A stretch of DNA of 16,534 bases from Carthagonibacter metallireducens (GTDB lineage Bacteria > Gemmatimonadota > Gemmatimonadetes > Palauibacterales > Palauibacteraceae): contig JAMJQQ010000051.1 in the NCBI GenBank assembly GCA_023554445.1, positions 1 to 16,534 on the forward strand. The letters run 5' to 3'. Of the stretch, positions 8,125 to 13,689 are shown one piece after another (positions within the stretch are counted from its first letter, which is position 1; every line of letters starts with the position of its first letter). A program made the translations under genes and the position numbers. The notes under the pieces were generated by a model. That model saw only the letters and a list, made by a program, of their open reading frames with translations, did no database searches and was not told the DNA's origin.

Positions 8125-8592
8125 CTACGAATCCGGCCGGTCGGGTCCTGTTTTCCGTCGACCGTCGGTCTCCGGTCGATGCCGTGGGCGACCATCCTCC
8201 GGTCCTCGCGCCCCCGGAGGTCCGAATGGCATCCGGCCGCGTGTGATCCGCATCCGTTCGTCGAGGCGATCGCGCTGCTCGGGCGTGAGCAACGGCTCCA
8301 GCTCGGCGCGCACCGAGTCGGCGAGCTGACGCATCCTGTCTCTGGACCCCTCCATTTCGACCGCGAATCGCGTCCCCGCGGCCTCGAGGACGGCCCGAAT
8401 CTGCTCGCGCTGTTCCGGCGACTCAGGCCTCACCACTTCCTCCAGGAAGTACGCCATGCCACGGCCACTGCGCATCTCCACCAGCCGATCGAGGCGCCTG
8501 TTATTCAGGGCACCCGTGACCAGACTGCCGATGACCATTCCGATCAGGAGGGTCGCGAACAGAATCAAGACCGACTTGGTGCCTGGCTTCAT
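8125..8592 (-). CDS. Membrane-anchored Spy/CpxP-like (LTxxQ) protein, candidate CnrX-type sensor
   Basis: A 155-residue protein with an uncleaved-looking N-terminal anchor (about residues 7-27). A helical domain follows at 30-118 with the motif LTPEQRDRL at 102-110, typical of the Spy/CpxP/ZraP/CnrX superfamily of periplasmic metal-binding or chaperone proteins. The tail (120-155) is rich in Gly, Pro, Arg and Asp and looks disordered. Family members either bind misfolded proteins or, as in CnrX, sense metals and control an anti-sigma factor. It is the last gene of the operon, 33 bases after the small membrane protein and close behind the ECF sigma factor, so a sensor role in that circuit is the favoured inference. 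A plain periplasmic chaperone is the alternative. Confidence 0.82.
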   Translation of the reverse strand: MKPGTKSVLILFATLLIGMVIGSLVTGALNNRRLDRLVEMRSGRGMAYFLEEVVRPESPEQREQIRAVLEAAGTRFAVEMEGSRDRMRQLADSVRAELEPLLTPEQRDRLDERMRITRGRMPFGPPGARGPEDGRPRHRPETDGRRKTGPDRPDS

Positions 8593-8625
8593 CTTCCGAT
8601 CACTCTCGACAGTTTCGGGGAGCCA

Positions 8626-8958
8626 TCACATTCCGCCCAGCGCGAAGGCCGTCTCCAGGGTCTCCGCCGGGAGCCCGAGGAGCGCATCTACGGGTGAGCC
8701 GGCCAGGCCCGGATCTCCTGCCAGCGCCAGCGTGCCGAGAGCGAGCAGACCTACGACGCAGGCCGCCGCGAGCCTCGGAAAGGCATGCCTCAGGTGCTGA
8801 TACAGCAGGTCCGAAGCACTTCCGTCGAGCCTCGCCGGCGCGCCGACACCCTCGAGGGATTCCAGTTCTCGTATGCGTGTCATCACGCGGCCGGAAAAGC
8901 CCGGCTTGAAACGCATCTGATCGGCGCTGGACCGGATCGTCCGTTCTGTCCTTCTCAT
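8626..8958 (-). CDS. Small single-pass membrane protein, candidate anti-sigma factor
   Basis: A 110-residue protein with no family I can name with certainty. Residues 1-60 are charged and should be cytosolic. They include RFKPGFSGRVMTRIREL, a short amphipathic segment that could grip a sigma factor. One hydrophobic helix spans about 62-80, and a short tail (81-110) lies outside the membrane. There is no HxxxCxxC zinc anti-sigma motif. The gene starts 12 bases after the ECF sigma stop and precedes the Spy-like gene. Its size, one helix and position match the CnrY type of anti-sigma factor, which is the basis for the call. Sequence similarity to CnrY itself was not recognised, so this rests on context and topology. 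Confidence 0.68.
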   Translation of the reverse strand: MRRTERTIRSSADQMRFKPGFSGRVMTRIRELESLEGVGAPARLDGSASDLLYQHLRHAFPRLAAACVVGLLALGTLALAGDPGLAGSPVDALLGLPAETLETAFALGGM

Positions 8959-8970
8959 CCCGACATCCTC

Positions 8971-9642
8971 TCAGTCATCGTCATCCAACACGCGCCGAAG
9001 CCTGTCCATTGCCCGCTTCAGTCGGGACATCACGGTCCCCTCGGCAACCCCCAGGATCTCTGCCGTCTCGCGAGTCGAAAGATCGTCGAGCCAGCGGAGG
9101 ACGACCACGGAGCGCTGTTCGGGAGGCAGTCCGCTCAGGGCTCGGTGAATCCTCTCGAGTTCCTGCTCCCGAGCGATCCTCTCCACGACATCCTCTGAAT
9201 CATCGGCCTCACTCGACCGGTATGCTGGCGTATCTTCGACGGAGCGGAATCGATCGAGCCACCGTTTCCGTCGTTGAACCTCGGTCAGCGCCAGGTTGAC
9301 CGTGATCCGGGTCAGGTACGTACCCAGCGATGCGTCACCTCGGAATCGGTCCAGCGACCGGTAGAGGCGCACGAAAGCCTCCAGACCGACCTCTTCGGCA
9401 TCCGCACCCGGTCCTAGCATACCGATCGCGGTTGCCGCGACGCGCCCTTCGTAGCGCTCCACGATGGCCGCGAACGCTCTTTCGTCTCCCTGGCGGGCCC
9501 GGCCGAGCAGTGCTTCGTCGGTCGGGGCTTCAGCAGGTATGGGCACTGCTTCCGGGGTCGAACAAATGGAGACCCTTCCGCCAGGGTGATCGAATTGGCG
9601 CTCGTCACGGAGATCGGGCGCCGGGCACCGGGCCGCTGACAC
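8971..9642 (-). CDS. ECF-type RNA polymerase sigma factor
   Basis: An RpoE-like sigma-70 family factor with both core domains. Region 2 is at about residues 43-125 (DEALLGRARQGDERAF, DAEEVGLEAFVRLYRSLDRFRG, then a basic QRRKRW stretch). Region 4 is at about 163-215, with the helix-turn-helix LSTRETAEILGVAEGTVMSRLKRA. It would direct polymerase to a small stress regulon. The GTG at 9642 lies six bases after the upstream stop but has no clear ribosome-binding site. An in-frame GTG at 9546 would give 191 residues beginning ten residues before region 2; the extra 32 N-terminal residues look unlike the family, so the shorter form may be real. Its neighbours supply an anti-sigma candidate and a periplasmic sensor candidate. 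Confidence 0.9.
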   Translation of the reverse strand: MSAARCPAPDLRDERQFDHPGGRVSICSTPEAVPIPAEAPTDEALLGRARQGDERAFAAIVERYEGRVAATAIGMLGPGADAEEVGLEAFVRLYRSLDRFRGDASLGTYLTRITVNLALTEVQRRKRWLDRFRSVEDTPAYRSSEADDSEDVVERIAREQELERIHRALSGLPPEQRSVVVLRWLDDLSTRETAEILGVAEGTVMSRLKRAMDRLRRVLDDDD

Positions 9643-9648
9643 AATCTG

Positions 9649-10398
9649 CTACTGCGTTGATTCCGGCCGAGACCTCCGGTGCCGATGAGCGCCTTCACCG
9701 CCACCGCGGTGACCGCGCAGCCAACCTGCGACCAGGACGCGGTGCAGGGTGACGGTGCGCAGCTGCGCCTCGGTCAGGATCGCCGCGACCGATTCGCGCC
9801 TCTCCTCGCGGTTCTCCCGAGCTTCACCCCGGGCGGGACGATCGGCCCGGAGGGCGTCGAGCGCCGCGACCTGCTCCTCGCTCAGGTCGAGCGCGTCCCG
9901 CATCGCCGCCTGCGCCAGCTCCCTCCGGTCCTGCATGGCAGACGTGCGCTCCCTCCGTTGCTCGGCCAGATGCTCACGCTCACCGGACTCACCCGCGCGC
10001 TCCACGCCGCTTCGGGCCCGGCGCCTCTCGCCGTGCGCGGACCGGCGGGCCTTCAACGCCACCTCCAGGCTCTCCACCTGTTCGGCAGTGAGTATCTTCT
10101 CGAGACCTGCAGCCAGATACCAGGCCGCGCCAGGCTTATCTGACTGCACCTCCGGCGAAGCGAGCAGATCCTCGATTGCCTTGCGCTGCCCTTCAGAGGC
10201 AGATGTGCCCTCGAGTATCTCGGACACGATCTGCTCCGCTCCTCCTGACGAAAGCTGCGACTCGGCGGGCTCGACGACCGCCGTCGGTTCTGCCGGCGTG
10301 TCGCCGCCTCCACACGCCCAGGCTGCTGTGGCAGCGAGGACGAGTACGAGCAACGACACCCTCTTCCTCCAGTGGTCCCTTCCCGTTTCCCCCATCAT
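9649..10398 (-). CDS. Putative lipoprotein with three LTxxQ-type motifs
   Basis: A 249-residue protein. The N-terminus has a basic WRKRV followed by a hydrophobic stretch and AAWACGGGD, giving a probable lipid-modified Cys29. The body is mostly charged helix and carries three spaced motifs of the Spy/CpxP kind: LTAEQ (103-107), LSEEQ (172-176) and LTEAQ (208-212), with an Arg/Glu-rich coiled-coil-like stretch at 118-205. The tail (226-249) is rich in Gly, His and Arg and could bind metal. The start has AGGAGG five bases upstream; a second ATG follows at once. It is the first gene of the sigma-factor operon. A periplasmic chaperone or metal buffer under the control of that sigma is the likely role. 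Confidence 0.78.
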   Translation of the reverse strand: MMGETGRDHWRKRVSLLVLVLAATAAWACGGGDTPAEPTAVVEPAESQLSSGGAEQIVSEILEGTSASEGQRKAIEDLLASPEVQSDKPGAAWYLAAGLEKILTAEQVESLEVALKARRSAHGERRRARSGVERAGESGEREHLAEQRRERTSAMQDRRELAQAAMRDALDLSEEQVAALDALRADRPARGEARENREERRESVAAILTEAQLRTVTLHRVLVAGWLRGHRGGGEGAHRHRRSRPESTQ

Positions 10399-10403
10399 CC
10401 GAT

Positions 10404-10409
10404 CCTCCT
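10404..10409 (-). promoter_or_regulatory. Strong ribosome-binding site of the sigma-factor operon
   Basis: On the minus strand AGGAGG lies five bases before the first ATG at 10398. It fixes the start of the operon's first gene and is the best ribosome-binding site in the window. Confidence 0.65.
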
Positions 10410-10415
10410 GATCCG

Positions 10416-10479
10416 TTACCCTTCGGATCGCCCGGTCCCGCAGCTCGACTTCACCCGGGCGCTTCCATTCGAAGGGTTA
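10416..10479 (-). promoter_or_regulatory. Nested inverted repeat in the leader of the sigma-factor operon
   Basis: TTACCCTTCG (10416-10425) pairs with CGAAGGGTTA (10470-10479) with one mismatch in ten. Inside it CGCCCGG (10429-10435) pairs perfectly with CCGGGCG (10455-10461). The structure ends seven bases upstream of the ribosome-binding site at 10404-10409. It could be a leader RNA fold that affects translation, or a protein-binding site in DNA. Confidence 0.45.
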
Positions 10480-10501
10480 GACCTCGCCGGATCGGAGTTC
10501 A
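10477..10501 (-). promoter_or_regulatory. Possible ECF-type promoter of the sigma-factor operon
   Basis: Read on the minus strand, TGAACT (10501-10496) is followed after 14 bases by TCTAA (10481-10477). The two resemble the AAC-type -35 and TC-type -10 elements of ECF promoters, but the spacer is about two bases shorter than usual. Autoregulation by the operon's own sigma factor would fit. Confidence 0.25.
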
Positions 10502-10748
10502 TTCCCTCGGGCACGAGAACGCACCGGCGCGTTTCGCGTCTATTCTTGCGCCGCGAGACACGCGTTGCACAGTCGGTGGCGATTCAACTGCTTTCCTGAG
10601 TCTCGAAATATTCTTAGACGATTGTGATTAAAACGCAAATTGACAATTACTTATAACAAAACACACAACCGTTACACGCAGGTTGTACGAGCGGTATACG
10701 ACTTGCCTGTACAGCCACTGCCCTACTCGAACTCAAGAGGAAACCGCT

Positions 10749-11303
10749 TTGAGCGACTCCAGCTGCAGGATCTGCGGCGGCCCCGTGCCGGGAGATGCCC
10801 GCTATTGCAACGACTGCGACTTTCAGCAGGCGCGGTCGGGCCGTTCCAATCATGAGCAGTCGAAGGCCAGGCCGGCGCACGAGTCACGCGCAGAGAGGGG
10901 ATCACTCTCGATGTTCCTCCTCGTGTTCCTGGTGGCCTCGGTCGGAACCATCGGCATGGGAATCACGGCGACTCCCGGGATGTCCTTCCTGGGTGTCAAG
11001 GCAACGCTGGGAATCGGGGCCGAAGCCCCGGAATCGTCAATGCTCGCGAGCGGAGAGCTCCGCACCGTGCATACACGGGTCCGCATTCGCGCCGACCGCA
11101 GCACGAAGAGCGACATCGTCGGAATGCTCGAGAAGGGAGACGCCGTGCTCGCCGACCAGCTCGAAGACGACTGGTATGCCGTGTACGCCCCCGACGTGAC
11201 CAGCCACGCAGCGGAAGACGCTCTGGGTTACGTGTACGCTCCCCTGCTCAAGCCGCTCACGGAAACGCAAGCAGACGCGGGTGGCGATCGACGTCGATCC
11301 TGA
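10749..11303 (+). CDS. Zinc-ribbon, single-pass membrane protein with an SH3b domain
   Basis: A 184-residue protein. Cys6/Cys9 (CRIC) and Cys20/Cys23 (CNDC) form a zinc ribbon. A charged linker leads to one membrane helix at about 55-73, and residues 106-168 resemble a bacterial SH3 domain (TRVRIRADRSTKSDIVGMLEKGD, then DDWYAVYAP and GYVYAPLL). Such SH3b domains often bind peptidoglycan or other envelope ligands when outside the membrane. The predicted topology is zinc ribbon inside and SH3b outside. The TTG at 10749 was chosen because AAGAGG lies eight bases upstream and the ribbon starts at once. A TTG at 10683 would add 22 poorly conserved-looking residues. The role is unknown; it stands alone between two minus-strand units. 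Confidence 0.8.
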   Translation: MSDSSCRICGGPVPGDARYCNDCDFQQARSGRSNHEQSKARPAHESRAERGSLSMFLLVFLVASVGTIGMGITATPGMSFLGVKATLGIGAEAPESSMLASGELRTVHTRVRIRADRSTKSDIVGMLEKGDAVLADQLEDDWYAVYAPDVTSHAAEDALGYVYAPLLKPLTETQADAGGDRRRS

Positions 11304-11348
11304 TCGGGGGTGAATTCGATCCTCTGCCCGCCTGCGAGCCAGTTTCAG

Positions 11349-12533
11349 TCAGACATCCGTCGGATAACCGGGCTCATCGGATTCCCCGGCGGTATCATCA
11401 CGCCCGCTCTCCTGTGCCGACTCCGACCGGCGTTCCGCGATTCGCAGCGCCTCCAGTAACGACCGGGTCGCTTCCGACACGGTATCGCTGGTCACCCTTA
11501 CGCCCTTCGTCACTCCCCGGCCGATGTCACCGATCGCGTCCGACCCCACCTCCACGAAGCCGGTGCCGATCTCCTTCGCCGCGCTGCCGGTCCGCTTGAC
11601 CGCCGTGCCCGTTCCGGTTACCGCCGACCGGGTCCGCTGCACCGTGGCGTCCTTCATCGCCACGGCGAGTGTGCGCGTCCCTTCGACCACGATGCCGCCC
11701 AGCATTCCCGCGGCTTCGACGGCAGCCGCATGTCGAAGCGTGCGCTTCTTAGGCTGAACCATGGCAGAGCAATAGCGCCTCGTGATCACGCCGACCCGCA
11801 GCGTGAGGAACCCGTTCGCCGTGCCGGTCAGCACCGAGTTGACGAGAATCCCGGTCGCGACCTGAAAGCCCGGAATCGCCGAGACACCGGCGCCGAGAAC
11901 ACTGGAGACGATCGGTTCGACCTGGGTGGCAACGTCCACGTCATCCAGCTCGGCGGCCACGAAGGCGGTGCCGGCCACGTTCATGTACAGCTTGCCCATG
12001 TCGCGGATCGTAGGTCGCTGCCAGTAGACGTGCGACACCCTCCACACCAGGCGCATCAGGGCGCCGAGTACGAGGAACGCATCGAGCCGGCCGCTTTGCG
12101 AGATGGCCGTCGCCAGGAAGACGCCACCTGCCGCGTTCTGGATCTCCCGGTCGGCCTCTACGGATAGAGAATCGAGCGCCGTCTCGATCTCCTCGCGATT
12201 CGCCAGCGACATCCCGGCCAGTCGCGGATTGCCTGCCAGACGGCGCCGCAGACCATCGAGATACGCCTCGAACTCAGGCCCTTCCGCCAGCTCGGGAGGT
12301 GACAGCGGAGCAGGAAGCCGAAAAAGCAGAACGACGGGCGTGATCAGGAGCACGACGTACAACCCGATCAGGACCCACAGCGCGATCCGGCCCGCTTCCG
12401 GATTCCATCCGGTCGAGACGAGCTCCACGATCCCGGCGGTCTGGTTGACCATGAACAGAAGGAATGCGAGGACGAGGAAACTGAGAAGTGCCCAGCCAAG
12501 GCGAGTGAACGTTCTGTCTATCGCGGCTGTCAT
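11349..12533 (-). CDS. DUF697/YcjF-like membrane protein
   Basis: A 394-residue protein with two membrane helices near the N-terminus (about 12-29 and 48-71), then a DUF697-like region at about 130-260. That region includes SQSGRLDAFLVLGALMRLVW, GKLYMNVAGTA, GAGVSAIPGFQVATG and ANGFLTLRVGVITRRYC, with the glycine/alanine-rich helices usual in that family. The last 130 residues (about 270-370) are amphipathic, with repeated short segments such as GTGTAVKRTGS and GSDAIGDIGRGVTKGV, and could lie along the membrane surface; the end is acidic and disordered. DUF697/YcjF proteins are often found beside GTPases, but none is present here, so the role is unknown. The start at 12533 follows a G-rich ribosome-binding site. 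Confidence 0.78.
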   Translation of the reverse strand: MTAAIDRTFTRLGWALLSFLVLAFLLFMVNQTAGIVELVSTGWNPEAGRIALWVLIGLYVVLLITPVVLLFRLPAPLSPPELAEGPEFEAYLDGLRRRLAGNPRLAGMSLANREEIETALDSLSVEADREIQNAAGGVFLATAISQSGRLDAFLVLGALMRLVWRVSHVYWQRPTIRDMGKLYMNVAGTAFVAAELDDVDVATQVEPIVSSVLGAGVSAIPGFQVATGILVNSVLTGTANGFLTLRVGVITRRYCSAMVQPKKRTLRHAAAVEAAGMLGGIVVEGTRTLAVAMKDATVQRTRSAVTGTGTAVKRTGSAAKEIGTGFVEVGSDAIGDIGRGVTKGVRVTSDTVSEATRSLLEALRIAERRSESAQESGRDDTAGESDEPGYPTDV

Positions 12534-12669
12534 ACCCTGCCCCCATCCTGGTCTCGAAGGTCGGAGATGGCCCTCCGCATGCGAGCGGAAGACGCACGCG
12601 AACGGATCGCTTCACCCGGCAGTATCTTACAGTACGTGAGTTGACCAGACGATGCCGAAGGACCCTTGA
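12534..12669. other. Short divergent intergenic region
   Basis: These 136 bases lie between the DUF697 gene and the nuclease gene. TTGACC at 12640-12645 could be a -35 for the nuclease, but no -10 stands at the right distance. GAAGGA at 12657-12662 is the ribosome-binding site of the nuclease. Confidence 0.3.
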
Positions 12670-13689
12670 ATGAGACGCCTGAGTCAGACGCAGATCCGCA
12701 CCTGGCGGACCTGCCCGCAGAAATGGAAGCAGGTCTACCTGGAGGGGCGGCGAGAGCCGCCCGCACCCCCGCTCACCTTCGGTTCGGCCGTGCATTCCGG
12801 GCTCGAGACATTCTACCGGAATCGTACCGCCGCTCCCGCGACACCGGAGGAGATGCTCGCTTCCTTCGATGACGTTCTGGACCGCTCCGCGTACGATTCG
12901 GACCAAGCATTCGAGAGAGCCCGCGACGATGGCCACGCGATGCTTCAGGCATGGTACGAGCAGCACGCGCCGGAATTCCGTCCGGCCATGGCCGTCGAGC
13001 TCGCACTGCGCTACGACATCGATGACGTCCCGATGATCTCGATCCTGGACCGGGTGGACCTCACAGCGACCGGACGGCTGCGGATTACGGACTACAAGAC
13101 GGGGAGGTTTTTTCTTCGGGACACCGCCCGAGAATCGCAGCAGCTGACTCTCTACCAGATTGCCGCCGAGGAGAGGATCGAGCGACCGGTAGAGTCCCTC
13201 TCTCTGGTGCACGTGCCGTCCGACACCGAGTGGGAGGTGCCGCGCAGGACCGCCGCGGAGATCGACGAGGTCCGCCGGGTGGTGGTCGATACGGCGAACC
13301 AGATCGAGCAGGGCGCGTTCGAGCCTCGACCCGGCCGTCACTGCGAGTGGTGCCACGTGCGGCCATGGTGTCCTGCCTTCGCGGACCACTACCCCGAGAA
13401 CTGGCCGGAGCAGCCCGACATCTTGCAGCTTTCTCGCGACGAGGTGGCCGAACTCGCCGACGCACTCGGCCAGGCGCTGAGTCGGAAGAAGCAGGCCGAG
13501 CGCGAGATCGCCGATCTGCGTGACCGCCTCACCCGCTGGTTCGAGGTCACAGGGGAGCGGGCGGCCGCAGGGTCGGAATTCCGCATTCGGGCCACCCGCT
13601 CGGAGCGAGACGACGACCGGGTCAGCTGGCGCCTGACGCCGGTCGAGCTCGAACCAGCCGACGAGGAATCGAGAGGAGAGCCAGTCTGA
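12670..13689 (+). CDS. RecB/Cas4-like PD-(D/E)XK nuclease with iron-sulfur-type cysteines
   Basis: A 339-residue single-domain nuclease. The N-terminus LSQTQIRTWRTCPQKWK is the usual entry motif. His42 in FGSAVHSGLE, Glu110, Asp127 (ILDRVD) and Asp141-Lys143 (ITDYKTG) supply the metal-dependent active site, and QQLTLYQIA (157-165) is the conserved helix that follows. Cys15, Cys225, Cys228 and Cys234 form the C...CxxC...C pattern that holds a 4Fe-4S cluster in Cas4 and AddB. It probably cuts or resects DNA ends. There is no CRISPR array, cas1, addA or helicase nearby, so it is an orphan member and its partner is unknown. The start has GAAGGA seven bases upstream. The stop overlaps the apparent start of the ATPase. 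A coiled, charged tail (255-290) follows the nuclease core. Confidence 0.88.
   Translation: MRRLSQTQIRTWRTCPQKWKQVYLEGRREPPAPPLTFGSAVHSGLETFYRNRTAAPATPEEMLASFDDVLDRSAYDSDQAFERARDDGHAMLQAWYEQHAPEFRPAMAVELALRYDIDDVPMISILDRVDLTATGRLRITDYKTGRFFLRDTARESQQLTLYQIAAEERIERPVESLSLVHVPSDTEWEVPRRTAAEIDEVRRVVVDTANQIEQGAFEPRPGRHCEWCHVRPWCPAFADHYPENWPEQPDILQLSRDEVAELADALGQALSRKKQAEREIADLRDRLTRWFEVTGERAAAGSEFRIRATRSERDDDRVSWRLTPVELEPADEESRGEPV
13674..13678 (+). promoter_or_regulatory. Ribosome-binding site for the CTG-started ATPase
   Basis: AGGAG lies seven bases before the CTG at 13686 and inside the end of the nuclease gene. Its good spacing is the main reason for placing the ATPase start at this CTG. 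Confidence 0.5.

Larger units (their letters stand above)
10399..10748. other. 350-base divergent intergenic region with an AT-rich island
   Basis: No convincing gene lies here. About 10601-10680 is strikingly AT-rich against the GC-rich surroundings and contains TTGACA at 10640-10645 and TATAAC at 10652-10657, which stand too close together to form one promoter. On the minus strand TTGCGT (10638-10633) and AAGAAT (10615-10610) are 17 bases apart and could be a housekeeping promoter for the sigma operon. On the plus strand TATACG at 10695-10700 is a possible -10 for the zinc-ribbon gene. All are weak candidates. Confidence 0.4.

Noticed and set aside
9649..9720. Frameshift at the end of the LTxxQ lipoprotein
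   Set aside because: The Gly/His/Arg-rich tail looked odd and another frame stays open here, but the stop is cleanly placed six bases before the sigma start and neither frame is better supported.
10640..10657. TTGACA and TATAAC as one sigma-70 promoter
   Set aside because: Only six bases separate them, far below the 16-18 needed.
12670..13689. Cas4 of a CRISPR system
   Set aside because: The nuclease has the right fold and cysteines, but no repeat-spacer array or other cas gene is visible in the window.
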